Positions 8,661 to 17,224 of a stretch of DNA of 37,165 bases are shown one piece after another. Made by a program: the position numbers and the translations under genes. The DNA lies in contig JAKMGK010000109.1 in the NCBI GenBank assembly GCA_022424955.1, forward strand, positions 1-37,165, written 5' to 3'. Origin of the DNA: Flavobacteriaceae bacterium. GTDB lineage: Bacteria; Bacteroidota; Bacteroidia; Flavobacteriales; Flavobacteriaceae. The notes below the pieces were generated by a model that was not told the DNA's origin, searched no databases, and saw only the letters and a list, made by a program, of their open reading frames with translations. Numbering within the stretch: the stretch's first letter is position 1; the number at the start of each line of letters is the position of its first letter.

Positions 8661-10034
8661 ATGAAAACACGACTGCTAATATGTGCAACTCTTATGGCGA
8701 CTAGCCTTGTTGCTCAAGAACAAATTGAACCCACCCTAAAAAAGATTTATCAAACCGCTTTACTCGATGGACAAACTTATCCATGGTTAGCACATTTGTC
8801 GAATCAAATAGGAGGTAGACTATCGGGTTCGCTTAATGCACAACGCGCGGTTGAATGGGGGAAAGAAGAACTCGATGCGCTAGGACTTGATAAGGTTTGG
8901 TTGCAGCCAGTAATGGTTCCTAAATGGATTAGAGGAACTTTTGAATACGCTAATATTGAAACTAGTCCGGGTAACACTATCAATGTTCCAGTTTGCGCTT
9001 TAGGAGGTTCTATTTCAACTCCTTTGACTGGTATAAGAGCAGAGGTGGTTGAGGTACAGGATTTTGAAGAATTAAAAGCGCTTGGAGAAGAGCAGGTAAA
9101 GGGGAAGATTGTATTTTATAATCGTCCCATGCAAGCAGATTTAATCAATACCTTTTCTGCTTATTCAGGTTGTGTTGATCAACGTTTTAGCGGCGCAGAA
9201 GAAGCAGCAAGAATGGGAGCTGTAGGGGTTGTAGTAAGGTCTATGAACTTACGCCTAGACGATTATCCTCATACAGGATCCATGAGTTATGGAGATTTAT
9301 CTTTGCGAGAACGTATTCCTGCAGCGGCCATAAGTACAAATGGGGCAGAGTTATTGAGCTCGATGCTGGCCTTAAATCCAAAGTTGAAGTTTTATTTAAA
9401 ACAAAATTGCAAGAATTTACCCGATGTACAATCTTATAATGTGATTGGAGAAATTACAGGATCTACCTATCCAGAAGAGATCATGGTTGTGGGAGGGCAT
9501 CTTGATTCCTGGGATTTAGGAGATGGATCACATGATGATGGTGCAGGCATTGTTCAATCTATGGAGGTGCTTAGAATAATGAAAAAAATTAATTACTGCC
9601 CAAAACGCACCCTCAGGGTGGTTTTGTATATGAATGAAGAAAACGGTCAGCGTGGAGCTGCAAAATATACCGAGCTTGCCCAAAAGAATAATGAAAATCA
9701 TGTCTTTGCCTTAGAGTCAGATGCAGGAGGATTTACTCCTAGAGGTTTTTCTATTGACACCACAGAGGAGAAGCTCAAGACAATTCAATCTTGGGCGCCC
9801 TATTTTGAGCCCTATTTAGTTCACCTTTTTGTAAAAGGTGGAAGCGGTGCAGATATTGCTCCTCTAAAAACAGCAGATAATGTATTAGCAGGGTTGCGTC
9901 CAGATTCACAACGCTATTTTGATTTTCATCATGCAGCAAACGATACCTTTGATGCGATTAATAAAAGGGAATTAGAACTGGGAGCAGCTACAATGGCTTC
10001 TATGGTCTTTTTAATGGACCATTTTAAACTCTAA
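8661..10034 (+). CDS. Secreted M28 family metallopeptidase with PA-like domain
   Basis: Signal peptide MKTRLLICATLMATSLVAQ; VVGGHLDSWDLGDGSHDDGAG, MNEENGQRGAAKY, ESDAGG zinc-ligand motifs. Start moved from 8637 (overlaps upstream gene) to the ATG at 8661. Confidence 0.93.
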   Translation: MKTRLLICATLMATSLVAQEQIEPTLKKIYQTALLDGQTYPWLAHLSNQIGGRLSGSLNAQRAVEWGKEELDALGLDKVWLQPVMVPKWIRGTFEYANIETSPGNTINVPVCALGGSISTPLTGIRAEVVEVQDFEELKALGEEQVKGKIVFYNRPMQADLINTFSAYSGCVDQRFSGAEEAARMGAVGVVVRSMNLRLDDYPHTGSMSYGDLSLRERIPAAAISTNGAELLSSMLALNPKLKFYLKQNCKNLPDVQSYNVIGEITGSTYPEEIMVVGGHLDSWDLGDGSHDDGAGIVQSMEVLRIMKKINYCPKRTLRVVLYMNEENGQRGAAKYTELAQKNNENHVFALESDAGGFTPRGFSIDTTEEKLKTIQSWAPYFEPYLVHLFVKGGSGADIAPLKTADNVLAGLRPDSQRYFDFHHAANDTFDAINKRELELGAATMASMVFLMDHFKL

Positions 10035-10038
10035 GCCT

Positions 10039-11409
10039 TTGATCAATCTACAACAATACACTAAAGAGTTTAAATATAATTTAAGCCTTTCTTTTCCGGT
10101 CATTTTAGGCTTGCTAGGACATACCATTGTACAATTGGTTGACAATATCATGGTGGGGCAATTGGGAACTACAGAGCTTGCAGCTATTTCACTAGGCAAT
10201 AGTTTTGTTTTTATAGCCATGTCTTTAGGGATTGGTTTTTCAACGGCAATTACACCACTTGTGGCGCAGGCAGACGGTAGAAAAGATCGCGCAGCCGCAC
10301 AAGATGTTTTATCCCATGGGGTGGTCCTTTGTATGATATTAGGGGTGAGTTTGTTTATAGCAGTTTTTAGTGCCAGGAAGTTAATGTATTCGATGGGTCA
10401 ACCCCCTGCAGTGGTTGAATATGCTTTCCCGTATTTAAAATGGGTAGCCGCTTCTCTCGTGCCTTTAATTATCTTTCAGGCCTATAAACAATTTGCCGAT
10501 GGTTTATCTAAAACACGCCCTGCGATGTATGCGACTGTTTTTTCAAATATTTTGAACGTCATTATAAACTATTTTCTCATTTTTGGGTATGGTGGATTCC
10601 CTAAAATGGGGGTAGAAGGTGCGGCAATAGGCACGCTGATTGCCAGAATAGGTGCTGTGATTTATATTTTGCTTTTCATTCAATATCATTCCTTATTTAA
10701 AGGTTATTCCTTGAGAATTGGCTTTAAAAAGCAGAGAATAAGTTTATTTAAAAAGATATTGAGTTTAGGTTTCCCTTCTGCTCTGCAAATGTTTTTTGAA
10801 GTGGCCTTTTTTACTATGGCGATATGGATGTCTGGTATTTTAGGGAAGAATTCTCAAGCGGCGAATCAAATAGCTTTAAACCTTTCTTCTATGACCTTTA
10901 TGTTTGCCATGGGATTAGGAGTGGTTGCCATGATTAGGGTTGGGAATCAATTTGGAATGAAGACCTATGCCGATTTAAGGCGAATTGCCATTTCTCTATT
11001 CTTACTCATTGGGCTTTTTGATGTGTTATTTTGTATAATTTATCTCAGCTTTAATGATCAACTCCCTTGGATTTATTTAGAGAATTATGGTGCAGCTACC
11101 CCGTCAGATACCTTAGAAGTTGTGGGCATTGCGGCTGGACTCCTTTTGGTGTCTGGATTTTTTCAAATTACCGATGGATTACAAGCCGTTATATTAGGGG
11201 CTTTAAGAGGAATACAAGATGTCAATATTCCCACTACTTTAACCTTTATCTCTTATATGGTGATTGGTCTACCGGTATCTTACTATCTGGGGCTTAAAAC
11301 TTCTTTAGGCGCAGTTGGTATATGGTTGGGTTTACTTACTGGACTAAGTACATCTGCACTTTTATTATTTTTACGCTTTCAACACCAAACTAAAAAACTA
11401 CTAAATTAA
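10039..11409 (+). CDS. MATE family efflux transporter (TTG start)
   Basis: 12-TM protein with LVDNIMVGQLGTTELAAISLGNS; first codon TTG five bases after the upstream stop, no upstream ATG. Confidence 0.93.
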   Translation: MINLQQYTKEFKYNLSLSFPVILGLLGHTIVQLVDNIMVGQLGTTELAAISLGNSFVFIAMSLGIGFSTAITPLVAQADGRKDRAAAQDVLSHGVVLCMILGVSLFIAVFSARKLMYSMGQPPAVVEYAFPYLKWVAASLVPLIIFQAYKQFADGLSKTRPAMYATVFSNILNVIINYFLIFGYGGFPKMGVEGAAIGTLIARIGAVIYILLFIQYHSLFKGYSLRIGFKKQRISLFKKILSLGFPSALQMFFEVAFFTMAIWMSGILGKNSQAANQIALNLSSMTFMFAMGLGVVAMIRVGNQFGMKTYADLRRIAISLFLLIGLFDVLFCIIYLSFNDQLPWIYLENYGAATPSDTLEVVGIAAGLLLVSGFFQITDGLQAVILGALRGIQDVNIPTTLTFISYMVIGLPVSYYLGLKTSLGAVGIWLGLLTGLSTSALLLFLRFQHQTKKLLN

Positions 11410-11415
11410 TAAGTC

Positions 11416-11640
11416 ATGGAAGTACCAAAGTTTTTAATTGCCGATAATTCTTCTTTAGAAGATGAGATTTTTGTTTTGCACACTGTTTATCCACGTTTTC
11501 TGCTCAATGTTTCTAATGATGATGTTTTATGGTTAGAAGAGTTTAGTCAAGAAGATCAAAACGAGCTTGAAAAAGTTACTCAAGCATTAATTGAAGAGGC
11601 GCTTGCCTTTTTTGATCGTGAAATCGAAGCAATGGAGTAA
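11416..11640 (+). CDS. Small acidic hypothetical protein
   Basis: 74 aa ORF tightly packed between MATE and PAP2 genes; stop overlaps next ATG (TAATG). Confidence 0.75.
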   Translation: MEVPKFLIADNSSLEDEIFVLHTVYPRFLLNVSNDDVLWLEEFSQEDQNELEKVTQALIEEALAFFDREIEAME

Positions 11641-12212
11641 TGATGGAGCAACTACTTGCCTGGGACAGCAGCTTATTCTTGTGGCTTAATCAAAAGGGAA
11701 CTCCTTTTTTTGACCCCTTCTGGCTATTGATGAGTAAGAAAGCGACCAATGTAGTTGTTTATTTAAGTCTTGTGTTTATTTATGGAAGAAGGCACGGGGT
11801 TAAGTCTGCCGTATTATTGTTATTTGCAGGAGGGATTCTAGTGGGGTTAACAGATCAATTAACCAATTTATTCAAAGATGGTTTTATGCGTCTTAGGCCA
11901 TGTTATACTCCAGAAATAGACGGAATCATGCGTTTGGTCAAAGCATCTTGTGGTGGGGAATATGGCTTCTTTTCTGGCCATTCTTCTAATTCTTTTGCAT
12001 TAGCTTTTTTCTTTAGTCTAATCTTTAATAAAGTAAAATGGCTCATGCCCCTTTTACTATCTTTTGCTGCTTTTATCGCTTACAGTAGAATATATTTAGG
12101 GGTGCATTACCCTTTAGACATTTTATGTGGAGCCCTTGCGGGAATATTGATGGCCTCCCTCGTTTATTCTTTAGTGAATAAACGAGCTTCTCATCTTCTC
12201 CCTACTTATTAG
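11640..12212 (+). CDS. PAP2 superfamily phosphatase
   Basis: KDGFMRLRPC, GFFSGHSSNSFA, SRIYLGVHYPLDIL: the three PAP2 motifs. Confidence 0.95.
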   Translation: MMEQLLAWDSSLFLWLNQKGTPFFDPFWLLMSKKATNVVVYLSLVFIYGRRHGVKSAVLLLFAGGILVGLTDQLTNLFKDGFMRLRPCYTPEIDGIMRLVKASCGGEYGFFSGHSSNSFALAFFFSLIFNKVKWLMPLLLSFAAFIAYSRIYLGVHYPLDILCGALAGILMASLVYSLVNKRASHLLPTY

Positions 12213-12862
12213 TGTGTCTCTTTTAGCAACTCTGGATAAGCTTTTTGAAACTTGCGTAAACGTGGAATCGAAACACTTCTTACATAAGGATTATTGGGGT
12301 TGCGTTTTTCATAATCTTGGTGGTACTCTTCAGCAAAATAGAATTTTTCAAGTTTTTCAACCTCGGTAACTATAGGTTTACTAAAGATTTCCTTTTCTTC
12401 TAAAAGGGAGATATAGCCTTGAATCTTTTCTCTTTCCTTATCATTTTGATAAAAAGCAATTGAACGATATTGAGAACCTCGATCTGGCCCTTGGCGGTTA
12501 GCCGTTGTTGGATCGTGTGACCCAAAGAACACTTGAACTAAAGTGCCAAAGGAAACGACTTTAGGGTCATAATGCACTTCAACTGCTTCTGCATGGCCAG
12601 TTCTACCTGTTCCTATTTGATTGTAATTAGGGTTCTTTGTATCACCACCAGCATAACCAGAATAAACTTCACCAACTCCTTTTACACTTTCAAAAATAGC
12701 TTCAACACACCAAAAGCAGCCTGAAGCAAAATAGGCTTTGCTTAGATCTTTTTGTTCGTTTTTTGGCGGTTCCCAAATGGGTTCATTTCGATCAAGGGGG
12801 GGAGTGCTAGAGATGCAAGTTTGCAGGCTAACAAGACTCAATAGGGTAAGGAATAATTTCAT
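12209..12862 (-). CDS. msrA: Exported peptide-methionine (S)-S-oxide reductase
   Basis: Catalytic GCFWC, GYAGG, HAEAVEVHYDP, FFGSHDPTTANRQGPDRGSQYRS; N-terminal signal-like segment. Confidence 0.96.
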   Translation of the reverse strand: MKLFLTLLSLVSLQTCISSTPPLDRNEPIWEPPKNEQKDLSKAYFASGCFWCVEAIFESVKGVGEVYSGYAGGDTKNPNYNQIGTGRTGHAEAVEVHYDPKVVSFGTLVQVFFGSHDPTTANRQGPDRGSQYRSIAFYQNDKEREKIQGYISLLEEKEIFSKPIVTEVEKLEKFYFAEEYHQDYEKRNPNNPYVRSVSIPRLRKFQKAYPELLKETH

Positions 12863-13224
12863 TTTTTTCTTTTTTTAGCGGCTTTTGCTTTTGGGTTAAA
12901 ACAACGCAATGATCAAGCCAAAATAATAAATCTTCCTCTAAGTCAAAACCTTCTGGATCGATAAAGACATATCCTTTCATGGGACGTCCCGTAAAATCCA
13001 TAGGGTGACAAGCTTTTTTTATGGATTAGTTTCTCTGTTGCGGTTTCCCCTACCAGGGCCATAAGAAGATCCATTTACTTCTTTTTATTGTAGTGAATCC
13101 CTCAGCACATTTTATCATTGAGCATAAAAACACGCCCACCCATCATGGCTTTGTCATAGAAATTAAGCTTTCGTTGGGTGAAATATTGACGTATTCGCTC
13201 TGCCAGATACTCGTCGTACGCCAT
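12859..13224 (-). pseudogene. TfoX N-terminal-domain-like gene, disrupted by two in-frame stops and two frameshifts
   Basis: My translation: MAYDEYLAERIRQYFTQRKLNFYDKAMMGGRVFMLNDKMC*GIHYNKKK*MDLLMALVGETATEKLIH[+1, A7]KKACHPMDFTGRPMKGYVFIDPEGFDLEEDLLFWLDHCVV[-1, T4]FNPKAKAAKKRKK*. KMC and MDFTGRPMKGYVF are TfoX-N hallmarks. Not in the ORF track. Confidence 0.88.
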
Positions 13225-13226
13225 TA

Positions 13227-13631
13227 TTATTGATGGTCAAAATTCATCATCCAGTGCAATCCAAAACGGTCTACAAGTTGTCCATAGGTGGCATTCCAAA
13301 ACTGCTTTTCTAGCGGCATGGTAATTTTCCCTCCTTCTGCTAAACGCTCAAAAGCAACTTTCATCTCTTCAAGATCAGAATAATTTAAGCTAATGTGAAT
13401 ATTTGGATTAGCCCTAAGCGGTGTATCTGCACTATCGGCGAACATGGCGAGGGTATTGCCTTTAAAAAGAAGTTCTGCATGAATAACCCAGTCTTTTTGA
13501 TGGGGTTCGTGTGGCATGGGACTGTCTCCATAGGTGTTAATTTCGCCATGGGTAATCCCCAGCGCTTTGACATAAAAGGTGATAGCTTCTCTTGCCTCAC
13601 CGTTAAAAATAAAATAAGGATGTAAAATCAT
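13227..13631 (-). CDS. PhnB-like VOC/glyoxalase family protein
   Basis: LHPYFIFNGEAREAITFYVKALG...DWVIHAELLFKGNTLAMFADS...FWNATYGQLVDRFGLHWMMNFD. Confidence 0.94.
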   Translation of the reverse strand: MILHPYFIFNGEAREAITFYVKALGITHGEINTYGDSPMPHEPHQKDWVIHAELLFKGNTLAMFADSADTPLRANPNIHISLNYSDLEEMKVAFERLAEGGKITMPLEKQFWNATYGQLVDRFGLHWMMNFDHQ

Positions 13632-13643
13632 GATATTTGGATT

Positions 13644-13823
13644 TTAAGTTTTTTTCTTAGGACGCTTTTGAAACTCTCCGCCACAATTGGGGCAAATATG
13701 CTGGAGTATATTTTCTATATAGTCTTTACAAAAAGTACATTCATAAGAACATATAAAAGCGTTGTCACTTTCGTGGGTGAAGGAGGTATGACAATTTTCA
13801 CAAAGATTGCGTATTTCTAACAT
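13644..13823 (-). CDS. DUF1272-like small Cys-rich (probably zinc-binding) protein
   Basis: 59 aa, below track cut-off: MLEIRNLCENCHTSFTHESDNAFICSYECTFCKDYIENILQHICPNCGGEFQKRPKKKT*. CxxC, CSYECTFC and CPNCGG fit DUF1272. Confidence 0.9.
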   Translation of the reverse strand: MLEIRNLCENCHTSFTHESDNAFICSYECTFCKDYIENILQHICPNCGGEFQKRPKKKT

Positions 13824-13825
13824 GG

Positions 13826-14464
13826 CTATTTTTTTCGTTGTTTAATCCAATAGACACTTAATGGAGTAAACAGAAGGGTAGGAGCCAGCCAATAAACAAC
13901 TGTTGGAATTGTTAGCGGGATGTATTGTGCATTGACAACCAATACTGCAGTCACAGTGGCTGTAAAGCCATCCACCATCCGCCCTATGTGGGTGAACAAG
14001 CGATAATTGCGATGGGTTGCTTCTCCGTTATAATTACTAAAATCTCGATAAACACTGTAAAGTCCTATGGAACCAAAGACCAATATGGCGGAACCCATTC
14101 CGTCTGATTTTGTTAAGGTGATTATACCCCAAATGATAAAAATACTACCGAATACAAACATCCCTAAGGTATAAACCCAATCGATTAACAAGGGTTTGTT
14201 TTGTTTTAATTTGATGTAGCGGTCTGCTGTTCCCACTAGGTAGATTGTAAACACCCCAATGATGAATAAAAAAGGGTTAGGTTTAATTTGCGCCATTAAA
14301 AGGGCGCTTCCACCCGTGAGCATCATTCCAGTGACAAATAGTCGGCCAATTTTTCGATGTCTTTTTCCACCTTTAGGGAGTATCATGTTGAGTCCTCCTG
14401 TAAGCAGTGAGAGGCTGCCAGCGGCAATTTGTAGGTAAAGTAGGCTTTGATAAAGGGACCGCAT
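13826..14464 (-). CDS. Multi-TM hypothetical membrane protein
   Basis: Start placed at ATG 14464 (MRSLYQSLLYLQIAAG...), just after the stop of the PIG-L gene (14469); the longer tracked ORF overlaps that gene. Confidence 0.85.
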   Translation of the reverse strand: MRSLYQSLLYLQIAAGSLSLLTGGLNMILPKGGKRHRKIGRLFVTGMMLTGGSALLMAQIKPNPFLFIIGVFTIYLVGTADRYIKLKQNKPLLIDWVYTLGMFVFGSIFIIWGIITLTKSDGMGSAILVFGSIGLYSVYRDFSNYNGEATHRNYRLFTHIGRMVDGFTATVTAVLVVNAQYIPLTIPTVVYWLAPTLLFTPLSVYWIKQRKK

Positions 14465-14468
14465 AAGT

Positions 14469-15344
14469 TTATTTTTTGGGAATCCGAATAGTCCTGAAAT
14501 ACTGTCGTCCAATCCAGCTATTATGCGCGTCATCCCAGGTGCTATAATGCCTGTGATCTGCGATATGGGCTGTAGTTACCCCCCAGGCTGCGGCACTGAC
14601 TAAAAAGCCTTCTTCTGGAATATTTTTATCCAGTTGTGCACTGGCATAATTGGTATAGAGATAAAGGGTCATTCCCCCAATTTCTTTGGCTACTGCCTGA
14701 AAAAATTTAGAAGAAGTTTGATGATCAGAATGATCACCAGGATTAATTTTTTGATCTGTATCGGCTAGATGTATTTCTGTATTTCCTCCAGCTTGTTCTT
14801 TCAATATAAGGGCTTTAATCGTTTTTTCTAGATCTTCTCGATCTTTATAGATTGTACTTTTATCGATGGTAGGAACGTCTCGACTGCTGCCGTCAAATAG
14901 CTTTGCTAGGGTTTTAAACTGGTGCAGTTCATAACCTGTACCTTGTCCGTTACCATCTGGAAATCGCAAAAGATAGACAACGCAGTTTCTGTATTGATAG
15001 CGCAAAATTTTATGATTGTTTAAATTGACATAAGCGCGTTCCATTTCTGCGCCTAGACCAGCCCCTGTTGTAAAAGTATTAGAAAGAAAGCGCACTGCAG
15101 CTAAACTTCCTTCCTCTCGCGCTTTGTAGTGTGCGTCATTTCCCATCCCAGCACCTGCTTCTCCTGCTGTGGTATGGATAATCACGGTTTTATCTTTTTC
15201 GTTTTTAATGCTTTCATAAACATTAGGATTCATAAAGAGTTGCCAGTCGTCTTGATGTGCAGAAACAAAAAAGCGGGTATTTTGTCCATTAACAGAAAAA
15301 GAGTAGAGAACAATTAAGAGCGAAAAAAATCTAATATTGAACAT
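14469..15344 (-). CDS. Secreted PIG-L family deacetylase
   Basis: Signal peptide; FFVSAHQDDWQLFMNP (AHxDD metal motif); HLADTDQKINPGDHSDHQTS (HxxH). Confidence 0.9.
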   Translation of the reverse strand: MFNIRFFSLLIVLYSFSVNGQNTRFFVSAHQDDWQLFMNPNVYESIKNEKDKTVIIHTTAGEAGAGMGNDAHYKAREEGSLAAVRFLSNTFTTGAGLGAEMERAYVNLNNHKILRYQYRNCVVYLLRFPDGNGQGTGYELHQFKTLAKLFDGSSRDVPTIDKSTIYKDREDLEKTIKALILKEQAGGNTEIHLADTDQKINPGDHSDHQTSSKFFQAVAKEIGGMTLYLYTNYASAQLDKNIPEEGFLVSAAAWGVTTAHIADHRHYSTWDDAHNSWIGRQYFRTIRIPKK

Positions 15345-15379
15345 TGATAAGAAATGTAGTTCAATATATTCATTTTTTT

Positions 15380-17158
15380 TTAAGCCATTTGCCCCTTAGT
15401 TTTATTGAAGGTAATAGCGACGTCTATTAGGGCTAAGTGGGAATAAGCTTGCGGGAAATTTCCTAGCAGACGCTTTGTTTTAAAATCTAAATCTTCGCTA
15501 AATAAGCCCAAGTGGTTACTGTAGCTTAATAATTGATCAAATAAGGCTTTTGCTTTATCGACTTCTCCTATTTTATATAAGCTATTAATAAACCAAAAAG
15601 TGCAGACCGTAAAAGAAGAGGTAGGCGTACCAAAGTCGTCTTTGTTTTTATAGCGATATAGTAAGCCTTCAAAAGACAATTCTCTTTCTGTAGCCTTAAC
15701 GGTGTTAATATAGCGTTGGTCAAAGGCATCAATAAAGCCGTATTGTTCCATAAGTAATACCGAAGCATCTAGGGCATCACTGCCATAAAATTGCGTGTAT
15801 GCCCCAACAGAGGGATTCCATGCTTTTTGATGAATGTCATTTTTAATCTCTTCTCTAAGAACTATCCACTTGTCTTTATTTTTTCCTAGAAAGTCTGCTA
15901 TTTTGATCGCCCGATCTATTGCCACCCAGCACAAGACTTTTGAAAAGGTAAAATGTTTCTCTTCTTCTCTTATTTCCCAGATTCCTTTATCGGGTAAAAA
16001 CCAATTATTGTTGACAATCCAAACGATATTTTTAACAATGGACCACAATTCTTCTTTTTTTTCAAAAAGCAATGGAAATTCCACTAGCTCAATATGTATG
16101 GCATCCATAAGTATCCCATAGATGTCATTCTGTTTTTGTTTATAAGCTGCATTCCCAATTCTAACGGGACGAGAATTTTCATAGCCGCTCAAATGGTCTA
16201 AATGGGTCTCGGTTAATTTTTTTTCTTTGTTGATCCCATACATGATTTGGATCTTTTCATCTGTCTCTGGAATTAGATCAATGATGTAGTCAATAAAGTC
16301 TTTGACGATTTTTTTGTGGCCTAGTTTTGAAATAACGCGAATGACCATTGAGGAGTCACGAATCCAACAAAAACGGTAATCCCAATTGCGTACTTCTCCT
16401 ATTGATTCTGGAAGCGAAGTCGTTGCAGCAGCTAAAATTGCCCCAGTTTTGTCATAGGTAAGCAACTTTAATGTCATCGCGCTTCGTAAAACGACCTCAT
16501 TGTAATATTGATAGGTGGGAGTTTTGTCACACCAGTTGAGCCAGTATAATTTTGTTCTTTCAAATTCTAGTAAGCAGCTATCTAGACAAGGTATTTGTAG
16601 CTTTTCATTATAAGAGATGGTGAAGAAAGTCGCTTGAGTTAGTTCGATTTGATTTCCTTCTATGATGTCTTGTTTAGGTAAATTAGAATATAAATAGAGG
16701 GTATCATAATTCTCGTGGTCATAAACGCTCACAATAAAGTCTTCTTTTATATAAGACACTGTTTTGGCGGCAGCATATTCTAGGGCAGGGAAGTAGTCAA
16801 TAGATAGGGTGGGTGTTCCATAAAGGGGACGAATAATCCTGATAACTTCTGGAGGGGTATAGTAAAGATTAATTTCATTTTTATATCTTGGCATAAAGTC
16901 AATGACCTCAAATCCAGCTTTTTCATTGCGAAATTCTGTTCGCAGTATATTGGTATTTTCTAGATAAGCTTGTTTGATCGTGAATTTTGCTAAATTCTTG
17001 ATTAAAAAATGTCCCCCTTTTTGATCATCTAAGATTTTTGCGAAAACAGAGGGGGAATCAAATTGTGGAAGACATAGCCAGTCTATTGAAGTATCCTCAT
17101 TTATGAGTGCGGCAGATTTGCAATTTCCTATTATCCCATAATTTAAGTTTGAGCTCAT
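15380..17158 (-). CDS. Glycoside hydrolase family 15 protein (trehalase or glucoamylase type)
   Basis: YGIIGNCKSAALINEDTSIDWLCLPQFDSPSVFAKILD; RNWDYRFCWIRDSSMVI; GNFPQAYSHLALIDVA. Confidence 0.93.
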   Translation of the reverse strand: MSSNLNYGIIGNCKSAALINEDTSIDWLCLPQFDSPSVFAKILDDQKGGHFLIKNLAKFTIKQAYLENTNILRTEFRNEKAGFEVIDFMPRYKNEINLYYTPPEVIRIIRPLYGTPTLSIDYFPALEYAAAKTVSYIKEDFIVSVYDHENYDTLYLYSNLPKQDIIEGNQIELTQATFFTISYNEKLQIPCLDSCLLEFERTKLYWLNWCDKTPTYQYYNEVVLRSAMTLKLLTYDKTGAILAAATTSLPESIGEVRNWDYRFCWIRDSSMVIRVISKLGHKKIVKDFIDYIIDLIPETDEKIQIMYGINKEKKLTETHLDHLSGYENSRPVRIGNAAYKQKQNDIYGILMDAIHIELVEFPLLFEKKEELWSIVKNIVWIVNNNWFLPDKGIWEIREEEKHFTFSKVLCWVAIDRAIKIADFLGKNKDKWIVLREEIKNDIHQKAWNPSVGAYTQFYGSDALDASVLLMEQYGFIDAFDQRYINTVKATERELSFEGLLYRYKNKDDFGTPTSSFTVCTFWFINSLYKIGEVDKAKALFDQLLSYSNHLGLFSEDLDFKTKRLLGNFPQAYSHLALIDVAITFNKTKGQMA

Positions 17159-17224
17159 AAGAATCTGTTTATTTAATTTCTACCTTAGGTAAACAACACC
17201 TATTTAAACAATCTACACTAAGTT

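Noticed and set aside
11067-11297. 76 aa ORF within the MATE gene on the same strand
   Set aside because: Out-of-frame shadow of MATE TM helices.
13102-13104. In-frame TGA after Cys40 of the TfoX-like gene as a selenocysteine or recoding site
   Set aside because: A second stop (TAA) and two frameshifts follow; no SECIS-like hairpin recognised; simple decay explains it better.
13395-13625. ORFs overlapping the VOC gene (13395..13625 + and 13385..13600 -)
   Set aside because: Both are alternative frames of the clearly conserved PhnB-like gene.
15834-16121. 95 aa plus-strand ORF antisense to GH15
   Set aside because: Antisense shadow ORF, no domain or promoter support.
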